A stretch of 64,000 nt of DNA, from NCBI GenBank assembly GCA_023212725.1, contig JALBYF010000042.1, positions 1-64,000 of the forward strand. The letters run 5' to 3'. Below are positions 29,808 to 41,300 of the stretch, piece by piece; positions within the stretch are counted from its first letter, which is position 1; every line of letters begins with the position of its first letter. Source of the DNA: Tranzscheliella williamsii (Eukaryota > Basidiomycota > Ustilaginomycetes > Ustilaginales > Ustilaginaceae). The position numbers and the translations under genes are program-made. The notes beneath the pieces were generated by a model. That model ran no database searches. It had not been told where the DNA came from and was given only the letters and a program-made list of their open reading frames with translations.

Positions 29808-32800
29808 GCTCATGCTTTGTCGGATTTCTATTGCATATATATTCCAGCTGTTCTAAAGCTGTGCCTTCTCTGAGAACTTTTGCGCTGCTGTTTCGGAAAT
29901 GCGCTGCATGCGCAGGTTTCGTCTTGGCCGGCAGCCAGATCCATACATCGGGGGTGGCGGTTTTGCTGTATTGCTGCATTTCCACATGTGCATTTGCTGA
30001 CAGCAGCGGGGTCGGAGGCCTCTCCTACGCGAGTGTCGAAAGAGGCGGCGAGGTTCGCCTAGGAGCCGAGGACAATTTCGGAGCGGTCCGCTCTCCCAGC
30101 CTATGCCTTTTGCCCTTCGTCCAACCACGCGATCGAGCTTCAGTATACAGTGGACAGATGCAGCACTTCTTACCCACGTCGGAGGCCGAGCCGAGGCAAA
30201 CTCTACAGATAACCGAATGATAAAGCACGGAGCGTCTGGGAATCTTTTTGTTTTCGCCCCAGCTGCACCATCTGAGCTGCGGCGCTCACTCGCATGGTCT
30301 TGTTGGCCGATCGCCGCCTAGAACCTACGCCGTTCCCATGTGACGAACTTTCCATGTCGGAGTTCGATTCTATCGACCGGGCCGATTGAGCAGCCAAGCA
30401 CAGAGTCGTAGCTGGGCACATTTGCGCAAGCGTGCAACAAGGAGATGGCCATGGGGACCTGGGAAGGCGAGCGCAGCCGGTCGTGCCCCTTCCGAAGCGG
30501 ATGTCAAGTCAAGTTTCTATCAGGAGGAACTGCGAAAATTGCCGTTTTTGGAAAATGTTCCCATGCAGCAATGTACCAACCACATGCCATGATCGCAGGT
30601 GATCGCTCCTTTTGGAAGCTAGTCGCACCGTTCTCTCTGCAAAAAGATTGTCTACCTAGAAGCTGTTTCCATCCAAGGCGGGCTCGGCATGCACCTTGGT
30701 TCCCTTTGCCTGATGGCGATTCGCCTTGCATGCTGCGGAAGTGCTCTACAAACAGCGCAGGCACTGACACGGAAATCGCTGCGAGGCACGCCTCTGCAAG
30801 CCTCATTACGGATGAGCGGTAGGACGAGGTGCGTGCTTCTCTTTGCCTCTGTTGCCGCGAAAAAAACCCCAAAAAAGAGACCACGGCGAGGGTGACCTTC
30901 TTGGTTGCTGCACGATTGTGATTAGTTAATGACAGCGTCTGGGCGAATACACTTGCAATTTCGAAATGTCCTTTTTAAATCCTCCCTCGTGGTGCTTTTA
31001 GAGGCGGAGTGAGAATCGTGGCGCCGATCCCCATCAACCTAACCGCATGGCAACGTCGGCCATCATGTCCGAAGTGGCTCGTCGCACCTTTTGCAGAGGC
31101 AAAGGCAAGACGGAAGTTACAATGGCCTGTATGCAATGTACTGTACTGTACTGCATGTACTGCACTGCATGTACTGTACTGCATGTACATACTGTACGAG
31201 TTCGAGTACATGTAGAGCTGGCGAAGCGAGACCAGCAAACTAAGCGTCGGTAGCGGTCTGGAGCAGCTGCCGTCTGATCGGAGAGTGTCGCCTTGCCAAA
31301 AGAAGGTAGGACTGCAGCTCCCATCCGCTCTGCAAAAGGTCTCGCTTACATGGCAGCAGTTCGTTCTCGGGAGCATCCGATGGCTGCATGCTGCATGCTT
31401 ACAAGGCTGCTGAGATTTCCACGACGTTAGCTCGACTGCGTCTCAGCCTTACTGACCGATCTGAGAAAATCTCCGAACATGGACGCTAGCACGCGTGACT
31501 TTGGCGGGCAGCTAGCTGTACGGGAATCTAACCCACCTACCGGTAGTTCCATGCAAGCGCTGGATCCAGAAACAGTTTACTAGCTAATTCAAGTCGAATG
31601 TACGAGCAATCTCAAGACGCTGGCAAGACATTCAACACCCTGACTCGCTGTAGATAACTTCAACACTAGGGCGAGTTGAGTTCGCGGGCAATCTCTGATG
31701 GTGAGACATGCGTCTTTCGCGCGGCGTTGGCCGAGTCAAGTCGGCAGCTGGCTTCAGCCGGCTTTTCCACCCACCCTCTCGTGCGCTCATCTGCTTGTTA
31801 GACGTCGCGTCTCGCTCTAAAAAGGCGTCAGAGACCGGCCACTGTCTTACAGCACCACCTGACACGTCAGAGTAGCAGCACACTCTCATTCCGAAGCAGC
31901 TTCTCTGCCCTTCAGACGACCTTCCCCCAATCCTAGATAACGGATCTTAGTGTAGCGTACATCTCGTGAAAAATCATGCAAATTTGCTGTTCCTTCGCTG
32001 CCAACGTCGTTTGGCCCTGCAACCACCCCTTTTCTGTGGCGGCCTTCTGTCCAAGTGCTTGCTTCGAAAGCACCATGTTTTTTTTTTCTCTTTTGCCCTG
32101 CAGCCAGACCTGCTTCGGGCAGCAGCAGGCCCGAGACGGCATCGTCGGTGTCTGTGTTGTCTGTGCTCAGGAGACTGCCCACCGTCGGCAATTCTTGGGC
32201 ATCAGCTCCTCCTGCGACTCTGCCGGCTGTTGAGGCCACTTTCGGGACACGTCTAGCGTCTTCAGCGCGTCCTCGTCGTTGACCGTGATCTCTGAGTCCA
32301 AGCGTCGCGCTCCGGTCAACCAAGAGGCGTGAGCGGAGCGGAGCGCCTCGCATCTTTTTTAATCACCTTTCAAGTTGAATCTCACCGTCTGCTTCCCGCC
32401 CAAGTCTCGATCAATCTGGCTCTCATCATCCTTCCACCCACTCCTCCTTCCTACCAACCCATACTTTCGCTCTCGCCTTCTCCCTTCCTCGCCGTCGTCT
32501 CACCCGTCCCCTCTTTGCTCCGCCTTCTCGCCAATATTGCTTTGCGATCCGACAACATCCCATCGCGCCACTTCTCCACCCACGCCCACTGTCCAGCAAT
32601 ATCATCTGGAAAGCTCGGCCTGCACAGGCCCACTGTTCGCCATCCAGTTTGAGGCGCATTGGCCTGCTCGGTGGTAGAATTTCACACCGGCAAGACCCAT
32701 TCGTTTCGCTCTTCACGCCGAGGTTGGAATCGATTGGCAGCTAACGGATGCTTCTCTGTCCACACTGGCTACGATCTGCCCTATCGCGCGCCATCTAGAG

Positions 32801-32911
32801 CGTCTTTCGCCCGTTCGTCGCTTTCGCTTGCCTAGACTAGACCGGTCTTAGAGAGTTTCAAGAGCAGTGTGATCAGATCGGTATCACCACAGCACCGTTG
32901 CATCCTACACA
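29808..32911. other. 3.1-kb intergenic stretch before the kelch gene
   Basis: No gene is supported. Open frames at 30445-30822 (+), 30504-30884 (-) and 31886-32353 (-) have no recognised domain and overlap each other. A TGTACTGCA-rich repeat lies at 31131-31214. From about 32370 to 32600 the + strand is pyrimidine-rich (CTTCC, CTCGCC runs), consistent with a long leader or promoter of the gene starting at 32912. Confidence 0.4.
31131..31214. repeat. TGTACTGCA-type short repeat, self-complementary
   Basis: The motifs TGTACTG and GCATGTACTG recur at least six times in about 80 bp (for example at 31138, 31143, 31155 and 31170), with imperfect 5-17 bp spacing. Because TGTACA, GTAC and TGCA are palindromic the tract can form several alternative hairpins. 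It is not part of any coding sequence. Confidence 0.75.
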
Positions 32912-35900
32912 ATGCATCCTTCGATTGCCAACCTTTCGTCCCGCCTGCATTTATGTTCCGGGGAAGTCCCTCCCCCCTTGGTAGGCGCGTCGGCAACGCT
33001 CGTCGAAAAGTCACAGTATGGCTCAGCAAAGGGAGCAGAGCTCTACCTCTTTGGAGGCCGTCTTGTCAGCAGCCGCCGCATGGTCAGCACGCTCTACAGT
33101 CTTGACCTCGACGAGATGAAATGGTCCAAGTTGCTTCCGTCCAGCAAGCCACGCTCGGAACCAGTTGCATCGTCTTCTGCCCAGACCACCGACCCTTCGC
33201 ACCCACTACAACCACAGCCCCGTTACTTTCATTCGGCCGATCTCTGGCGCGACAAGATCATCTTTTTCGGAGGAATGGGCTACTCACAAAAGTCCGACGA
33301 GCCTAGCACCCTCTCGTCAAACGAACCAAGGGCGGAAGAATTGTGCGTCTTGGACGAAGTGCTTGCATTCGATCTTACCACGCAACAGTGGGACTACAGC
33401 TTTGACAGCTCCTCTCGACAGCTTCCCAGAGAACACGACCAATCGGATCTCGAGTCGTTCCGGCCTGCGCCGCGTTATGCCCATCTTTCCTCTCTATCTG
33501 GCGACATACTCACCATCATTGGCGGCCAAAATATTGCCAATCAGTACATCGAATCGATCAATATCTTTAGCCTCTCTCAGAATTGCTGGGTCGGCTCGCA
33601 GAGGTTTCGAAAGCAGTGCGGTAGCTACCGATCCCTTTCCGTGGGCGCCAGGCTCCTTTACAAAGACGGCGAAAAGGCGAAATGCTATCCGCGGGGACGC
33701 GATCCGCTCAACGGTTCAGAAACAACCGGTGCCTTCACTACCAACTCGACAAACACACATAACGGTACAATCGAAGAAGAAGCTAGCCCGCCCTCCGTTT
33801 CTCAGCGTCAACCTGGTCAAGGAAGGGTCGAGCAAAATCCTCTTCCCATGAGCAGTCCACCAACCTCGGCTACACCCTTGCCTATATACCTCTACTCGAA
33901 CTATAACTTTACCGACGTTCGACGTGAGCTAGAAGTTCTTACCGTACAACCCCAGCGCGCCTCCGAGGCTGCTGCAGCATCGGCATCCTCACAGATTCGG
34001 CGAAACAGACCCTCGTCATCCGGTTCGCAAGACTCAGCTCTGGACGTCGAGCTGCCTCTGACTCCTTCTCAACTGTCTAGCTCGACGACCCAGTCCGGTC
34101 CTTTTGTCTCGATGGAGGATCGCTCGAACCAGATGGGAGGCGTCACTCTACCCCCGGGTCTCCGCTTCCCTAACGGAGCTATACTGGGCCCTTACCTCCT
34201 CATCTCAGGCACCTACCTGGCTAATGCGACGCAAACCTTTTCCATCTGGGCCTTGCATCTGCCGACCATGGTCTGGTCACGCATCGAATCCGGCTCAGCC
34301 CTCTCGTCGGGTAGCTGGAATCGAGCCTTCCTTTGGCCGGGCAAGAATCGTCTTATCGTGCTTGGCCACAAGGAGCGGGATCTGGTGAGCGACTACAATC
34401 ATCGCCAAACCAACTGGGATCATGTGGTTGTGCTCGAGCTTGAAGCCTGGGGCATTTATAGCCCTCCCATTTCCTTACTTTCCGAACCCGCTGTTCAACT
34501 TGGGCTTGACAAACTCGCTGCTACAGCACCTGCGCCTATAATTACTTCTCAGAACCTTTCTCATCCCTCGCAACCTGGCTCTCTCAATATCGATCAGGCG
34601 GTGCAAAACGATGACCTAGACTATAGCTCCAATATGTTCTCAGCACCTCACTTTCTCGGAGGTCGAGGCGACTTTGAGATCGTCTGTTCCGATGGTTTGA
34701 AGATAGGATGCGATAGGGCTATTCTGGAGAATCGGTGGCCTTGGTTCAGGGCCAAGATGGACGAATATCGCAAACGCACTCGAGGGACGCTTCGCACGTC
34801 CTTCCCAGCCTCAGCGGAGCAGTTTGGTCTAGGCATCATCCCCGAAGATGCCACCGATATCATGGAAGAGATAGATGACGATGACGAGGCGATAGATCCG
34901 CTCATGACCGCATCTTCATTCGAAGGAGCGGAAAAATTCAAGCTCAACGATCCCAGGTTCCAGCCCCGACATCTCCAAATCTCCGAACCTTCGCCCGTTG
35001 TGCTCGCCTTTCTTCAGTTCCTCTACACACTACGCATCGGCACGGCTTTGCAGCGCCACCCGGCTGTGGTTTGTGCGCTCATGGTCATGGCCAAGACGTA
35101 CAATATGGACGATCTAGCCTCGTGGGCTCAACATGCTGCCCATGTCGCGCTGGCAGACGATCTAAACCCGAAAGCCAACAACGCAGGATCACGCCTGAGC
35201 GAGACCAACTCATCGCTTGGACTGGTGAACAACAATGCCGATGTCGTGGGCGGCAACGGTACGGAGCTTTTCAGACCGACGGAGTCTCTTGGCCTGCATC
35301 CCGAGGAACGACATCGATTGGCAGTCTGCCTGTACGAAGCGGCTTCACTTTGCGGCTGCGAGGGTTTGCAGATTCGTGCGCTTAGGGTAGTCATGGCGAT
35401 TGCACGCTGGCTGCAGAAGCACGGTGCGGGCTCTGGCGCCGGTGGCGGCAGCGCTGGGCTTGAGCGATCGGGAAATAGCCGAAGCGACAGCTTGTCGCAT
35501 GGTTCTACTGGCACCTTGTCCCAGTCCGGAGCTGGCAGCAGCAGCATGCCACGCAACTCATCGGCGGGCGGCTACAAGGCTAGCGGAGCAGCCCCTGGCG
35601 GCAACAATGCGGCATGGCTGTCCATGCCTTCGCCCGCGCTCTCCTCGTCGCGCGCTGGATCGGATAGTGCAAGTTCACATGGTCCATTGACGCCAAATTC
35701 CATCAACCAGAGCTTCGTTGAGCGAAGGAGTGACTCTCTTTCGTCCTCCTCCGACGGTTTCGCAGCCAGCTCGCTCGCCTATCTCCGCGAAATCGAACCA
35801 GTGGACGTCAGTGCAACTGCGGTTACGCAGAGATTCCCGCGACTTCCTGGCTTTTCAAAGAACAAAACCGAAAAGGCCCCGACATTGACGGCTCAGGATC

Positions 35901-37081
35901 TGGTCAGTAGCAACAGTGGCACCGACATTCATGCTGCGGTGACCGCCCCGCAGGAAGCTTCCATCGACCGGCTCTGTCTGCCACGTTTCCCGACTCAAAA
36001 GCGGCACAGTTCTGTGGAATCAGGTACAACGACCGCTACCGACGGGTCACAAGTAGCAGAGCCATGTCCGCCTCGCGCCGAGAGCTCACTTGGGTTTGGA
36101 AACATGTCTCTCGACGATTCTCCATCGGCTGGACAGGTGTCAGGGCGCTCTTTGCCGCCGTCACGACGAGCAAGCACTAAACTAGCGATTAGCCCTATGC
36201 CCTCGCCGGCTCTCGGCGAAATGGGGTCTCCCTTTTCAACGTACGAGCGTCTACACACTTCAGAGCGCGCAGAGAGTTCAACATCTTTCTTCCATGCGAA
36301 AGAGTCACCGGTATGTGTGCAGCTCTCGGCCGTTCCACAAAAAGTTTTGCAAACATCAGGCCCTTCCTCGCCTGCGTGCGAGCAGCAGTTTGCCGTCAAC
36401 TCGTACGGATCACGTTCAGAACAGGAAGTCATCTCCCGTTCCGAGTCGCAGCAGGGTTTCTCTTCGAACCTGAGCATACCCGCCTCAAGCCTGCAGCGAA
36501 GCATCTCTGGCGCCAGCCAGCTTATGCCCAGCGCTCTGATGGGGACCGAACACGCCAAGGACATTACCCACCTCTCACCAAAGGAGATGGCCAAGCTGGA
36601 GAAGGAGGCGAAAAAGCGCAAGCAAAAGGAGGAAAAGGAACGACAGAAGGCGGAAAAGGCGGCATACAAACGACTGGTAGCCGAAGCTGTCTTTGGCGCC
36701 AAAGGAAGTGCGGGGCCCATGTCACCGTCGAGCGACTTTGCCGTCTTCACGGGCGCCGCAGCGGAACAGGTACCGGGGACACCCACCTCATCTACACCTA
36801 CGCCGTCAAAGGGGTCAGCTGACTCGCAGTCTGGCTCGGTAGCCAGTACTGCGAGCCCACGCACTGGCAGTAGTCTGCGAACCGCCTGCAGCCCGCGAAA
36901 CATAGCGGCGCCGTCCAAGCCGGGAGAATGGTCGGTGACAACTGTCTCGAGCGCTAGCCCTTGGTTCAGCGGCCCTCCCCCGCCTATGTACACACGAAAG
37001 CCCAAGACGGCTGCGAAAAGCACCCGCAGCGAGGGCTCCCGGACCGACAAGAGCTCTGGCAAGAGCCGACTGACGTCGTAG
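32912..37081 (+). CDS. Kelch-repeat/BTB protein, Ral2-like
   Basis: A single-exon gene for 1389 residues. The N-terminal part has kelch-type beta-propeller blades: AELYLFGGRLVSSRRMVSTL then YSLDLDEMKW, PRYFHSADLWRDKIIFFGG, and PRYAHLSSLSGDILTIIGG. From about residue 586 a BTB-like segment begins (DFEIVCSDGLKIGCDRAI). After about residue 850 the chain is Ser/Gly/Pro-rich and probably disordered. A highly charged helix (LSPKEMAKLEKEAKKRKQKE, near 1222-1245) lies close to the end. This kelch plus BTB layout resembles fission yeast Ral2, an activator of Ras1 in mating and morphology; smut homologues are usually long. The orthology is from remembered architecture, so the Ras link is inference. Confidence 0.82.
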   Translation: MHPSIANLSSRLHLCSGEVPPPLVGASATLVEKSQYGSAKGAELYLFGGRLVSSRRMVSTLYSLDLDEMKWSKLLPSSKPRSEPVASSSAQTTDPSHPLQPQPRYFHSADLWRDKIIFFGGMGYSQKSDEPSTLSSNEPRAEELCVLDEVLAFDLTTQQWDYSFDSSSRQLPREHDQSDLESFRPAPRYAHLSSLSGDILTIIGGQNIANQYIESINIFSLSQNCWVGSQRFRKQCGSYRSLSVGARLLYKDGEKAKCYPRGRDPLNGSETTGAFTTNSTNTHNGTIEEEASPPSVSQRQPGQGRVEQNPLPMSSPPTSATPLPIYLYSNYNFTDVRRELEVLTVQPQRASEAAAASASSQIRRNRPSSSGSQDSALDVELPLTPSQLSSSTTQSGPFVSMEDRSNQMGGVTLPPGLRFPNGAILGPYLLISGTYLANATQTFSIWALHLPTMVWSRIESGSALSSGSWNRAFLWPGKNRLIVLGHKERDLVSDYNHRQTNWDHVVVLELEAWGIYSPPISLLSEPAVQLGLDKLAATAPAPIITSQNLSHPSQPGSLNIDQAVQNDDLDYSSNMFSAPHFLGGRGDFEIVCSDGLKIGCDRAILENRWPWFRAKMDEYRKRTRGTLRTSFPASAEQFGLGIIPEDATDIMEEIDDDDEAIDPLMTASSFEGAEKFKLNDPRFQPRHLQISEPSPVVLAFLQFLYTLRIGTALQRHPAVVCALMVMAKTYNMDDLASWAQHAAHVALADDLNPKANNAGSRLSETNSSLGLVNNNADVVGGNGTELFRPTESLGLHPEERHRLAVCLYEAASLCGCEGLQIRALRVVMAIARWLQKHGAGSGAGGGSAGLERSGNSRSDSLSHGSTGTLSQSGAGSSSMPRNSSAGGYKASGAAPGGNNAAWLSMPSPALSSSRAGSDSASSHGPLTPNSINQSFVERRSDSLSSSSDGFAASSLAYLREIEPVDVSATAVTQRFPRLPGFSKNKTEKAPTLTAQDLVSSNSGTDIHAAVTAPQEASIDRLCLPRFPTQKRHSSVESGTTTATDGSQVAEPCPPRAESSLGFGNMSLDDSPSAGQVSGRSLPPSRRASTKLAISPMPSPALGEMGSPFSTYERLHTSERAESSTSFFHAKESPVCVQLSAVPQKVLQTSGPSSPACEQQFAVNSYGSRSEQEVISRSESQQGFSSNLSIPASSLQRSISGASQLMPSALMGTEHAKDITHLSPKEMAKLEKEAKKRKQKEEKERQKAEKAAYKRLVAEAVFGAKGSAGPMSPSSDFAVFTGAAAEQVPGTPTSSTPTPSKGSADSQSGSVASTASPRTGSSLRTACSPRNIAAPSKPGEWSVTTVSSASPWFSGPPPPMYTRKPKTAAKSTRSEGSRTDKSSGKSRLTS

Positions 37082-38394
37082 CCCTCCTCAATAGAACCAG
37101 CTCGCTGCACGTCGGATCTGTAGTCGCGATACCCACATTAGACGCCAGATCCCCATGTCGAATATGATCTGTACCACTAGACCCGTCGGCGCCGCCTTGA
37201 TTTGCTCTGTGGTCTGCGGACACACACGGCCGTGAGCAAGTGCAGTGGCAGTGTGGGTGCATGATCCAGGGTCCTGGCGCATGGCCCACGTTCCTTCGAG
37301 CAGAGGCTTGGCTCTCCGTAGCAGCGAACGTGACTGCCTCGCTGCACGCCATCCCGCACATGGTCTATCCGCCTGCCCCTCCACATCTCCTCCCTCCTCC
37401 GACGTCTGTATCGGCGTTGGCCTGCAAATCGCATCACAATTCATCACACCCAGAGATGCTTAAGCTTATGAATTGCTCTCGGCGATAAACCGATAAAGGT
37501 CTAGCTTCGAAAAAAGCATCGTTCACAGGGTGCATTTCCGTGCAATGCAAAGCCAAGGTAGCCGCCCGAATGCCAGGCGATATTGAGCGCGGTAGAACAG
37601 CTGGGGCGGCGCGTCTGCACCGATGCTCTCGGATGCTCCCGAACTGGAGCGATGGTGCGTGCAAGTGTCGCGCCCCCATCGCCACTGTCCCTACAAAGGC
37701 ATGTCTGCCGGCGGATGGCAGCAAGAGCGTGCGATACACTCGCCATACGTAGCTCTTCGCCCAGAGACAGTACGGGTCGGACTGCATTACCAGATCGTGG
37801 CATCAGGGAATCGAAAAGGCAACGTAAACCGGGCGCATCACCGATGTGTAACTTGTTTTGTAGTCGGTGTAGAAACTGCCAACGTGCAACGTAGATTTTC
37901 GTCACGTTGACAAATACAAAACCGACGGTCAGGACGCGCTGAGGCGCACCTTTGAATAGAATCGCAACGGTAATTCCGGGCCAGATATCCATAGTTCATG
38001 ATTCACGAGTAGCCGCTTGAACCTTGTCCACCATATCACCATCTTGCAGCAGCATTTAGCAGTCCAAACTGCAAGCCGCCTACACTCTCGGATCAACCGG
38101 CTAGACCAGCTATACCTATCGCGCTCTCATTACCCATCATCGCGTACCGCTACGATCCCCTACAACCAACAGCGCGCGCTTTGCAATCCTATCGGCCAAC
38201 CTTACCACCATCTCTTGAACGCGCGCCGTGCCGTGCGGTACTCGAACGACGCAAAAGGGCCAGCCCCACGTCAATCTCCTGCCCGGAAGCCATGCATATA
38301 CTTCTAGTCTGACTGTATGCGCTAGCTCGTCCCAGCCCTACTCCGGGACTCCTCTTGAATCTGGCACAAACGCGTCTTGCCGCATTCAGCACTC
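37082..38394. other. Intergenic region of 1.3 kb
   Basis: This lies between the 3' end of the kelch gene and the KCS1 start, both on the + strand. Open frames on both strands are short and without family signal. It must carry the KCS1 promoter; no specific element stands out. Confidence 0.45.
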
Positions 38395-41300
38395 ATGGCC
38401 GATCACGACAAGGAGGCATCCTCGTTGGCATCCTCGTTGGCATCCTCGTTGGCATCCTCGTTGGCACCCTCGTTGGCATCCTCGTTGACATCTTCAGCTG
38501 TTCCCGTCGGCATTGCTTCGGCATATTCAGCGACCGACTCTCAGCGAGCATCACAGCAAGCAGATGACAGACCAGCATGGATTAAGCCGCTCGAGCGCCC
38601 GTCCTCGTCAGCACCGCCCCCCTCCGCCTCGGGGCCCTCCCTTCACGTCTCTCTACCGCCAAACTTTCCCCAGCCCGTCGAGACCTCCTTCTCGCCACCT
38701 GCATCCAGGCATGCCCTCTCGACCGCCGGCAGCACTAGCCCTTCCATCAACCAGCTGCTCTCCCCTAGTATGATCTCGGGCTTGTCAGCATCCAGTGATC
38801 ATGCACAGCTCTCGACCCAGTTGCACCCAACTCTGCCACGTGCTTCGCCGCCCTTCCCTTCCGTCTCGGCTGCCTCCTCCAGCAGCAGCGGCAGAACACC
38901 AGCCAGCAGCAGCTTCCAGATCAGGCCGTCCTATTCACTTGCGCCCCGTGACGGCTCTCTCTACAACCCTGATGCTCCCTTTTCTCCGCCAGAGACGTAC
39001 ACCTTCAGCCGCAAACCGACCATTCGAGATAGTCCAGGGACGAAGAGTGCCAAAAGCACTCCAGGCCGTTCCATGACCTCTGTACAGCATCCGAGCGAGG
39101 ACCTTTTCCGGGCCGAGTATCGCGATGCCAGTCGAAAAGACTTGGAGCTGAATCTACCTCCAGCCATGCTTAGTTCCGGCAGAAAGGCGAGCGTTAGCCT
39201 ACATCTCTTCAAAGAAACTTCCTCGAAACCTTCCATCACAAACCCAAGCGGTCGCGATAAGCTGCTAGCCAGCCAGGAGTCTGCGCGCATCCGTGCCGAG
39301 AGTCGCGACAAGTCACTCAGCCGGAAGCCTGCTCGATCTGCAACCTTAGCACCCTCCTCTCATCGGCCCCGGCCATGGCCCGATATCGAGCGGTTACCAG
39401 AGCACGAGCATGAGCCTGGGCACGAGCACGGATCTGCCGTCGGCGCTGATTTCATGACCACCAGTCTACTTCCTCCGCCTGGACCGCAACACTCGGGACG
39501 CCCTGCGACCCCCTCGTCCCTGCTCGGACAATCTGACTCTCAGCATCGTCGCAGCATTACGGATACGGATACGCACTCCGCCACAAGCGACCCAGGCAGC
39601 CCTCACAAGCGCACAGCTGGAGCCTCCCGTCAACGGTTCGGTCGCAGATCGCAGACACTCGCATCTCCAGAGAATATTGCCGCGGATCTCAAGTCACAGT
39701 CTTACCTGAACGCTCCTATCGAAGCTCTGGACCCATTGCCTATTGCTATCACTCAGACACCGTTATCTAAGCGATCCGATGGACCGCGCGAGCAGCCGTC
39801 TGGTGCCGCTTCAAATGTCGCACCTTCCTCTTCCTCGAACTTCCAGCGGCACTCGTCTGTGCCAGACTCCGAGTGGAATGCCACCAGTTGGCCGAACAAA
39901 CTCGCAATGTCGCGCCGCCGACGCAGCATGGACCATGCAGTACAGAGTTCGTCCGAGTATGAAGAGGACGCTCTGGATGCATTCGATGAATCTGACGAGG
40001 ACACTCACGATGCTGGGAGTCTTGAAAGCTCATTCGATGACTACCTTGGCGAAGAAGATGCAGAGAGTTTCGATCACGATGCTGCCGACGAAGATGAGCT
40101 CCAGATGAGCGGGTCGGAGTGGGACCCCACAGCGGAGGCCGCCAATTTCGAAGACGAGCCCTATACGCTTGACGCTATCACAGAGGCCGCTAGGTCGGAT
40201 CCGCCAGAACCCTCTTCCGCCAAGAGGCGATCGGTGCGCAACTACCCGTCAACGCAACCACCTGCTGTAGTCCAGCTGCAGCCCTTTAACAACCAGGTTG
40301 GCGGGCACAACTCCATCTTTCAATTCTCCAAGCGCGCCGTCTGCAAGCCACTGGTGGGTAGGGAGAATGAGTTCTATGAGGCGGTCGAGAGGGAGCATCC
40401 TAGCTTGCTGTCCTTTATACCTCAATACCTCGGCGTCCTCAACGTGACTTATCGCCATGTCGAGCCGGAGGATGTTGCGCCGACCAACCGCTTGCACCGC
40501 GCAACTAGCGATAACAACGTTTCGCAGAATGACGCCACAACCCAACCATCAAGCTCTTCCAGGCGGGCACCAACGAGCATAGACCCGAGCAAGCCAGCTT
40601 TCTCCAGGTCTCAGTCGGAGTTTACAAATGCTCCACTGCGCCGCAAGGTCTTCGCCGGCCAGGAGGATTGGGGCACTGAGATCCCAGAGGTGTCGCTAGA
40701 TCTCAATCGTCATATCGTGCCAGAATGGTTGCTGCGCAGATGTCGCATCCCTGTCAACACATCAGCCACGGGTGGTGCGCGCGGCCGGACGCCGCAGGAT
40801 GGAACACCTTCCTGCAGTCGAGGTTCTAGTAACACCCGACTCCAACGAGACGCCTTGTTGGAGGAAGAGGAAGACGTGCCCAACAACGGCGGTCGAATCA
40901 CGGCCGGCCCCCAACCCAGCAGCAGTGCAGACCGGCTTGGGGATTCTGTCTCGGCGCTAGCATCGTTTGAGCGTGCATCCAGATCCAATCTCGACCCTGG
41001 TGCCACTTCGTCACAGCGCCCCGAAAAGGCGTCGGGGTCCCGGCCCCTGACACCCGTTTGGGGTTCGAATCGAACGCTCGAATCCACAAGGTCGGCAACT
41101 CAGTCTCTAGATATGCCAGGATACGGTGTTGATGCTGAACCACAACGCTCGCTCAAGCATGGATCGAATCGAAACGCGCTCCTTGCCCCGTCGTCGCCCA
41201 GCTATGCCCGCAGTTCTGTTCTGGACTCTATCAGCATGTCTAGTCGCACGCCGTCACAGTTATCGCATGCCTCTCAACCGGTCTTGAACAGCCACTCCAA

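Noticed and set aside
31886..32353. 155-codon minus-strand open frame
   Set aside because: No family signal and no clear start or splice; overlapped by other open frames.
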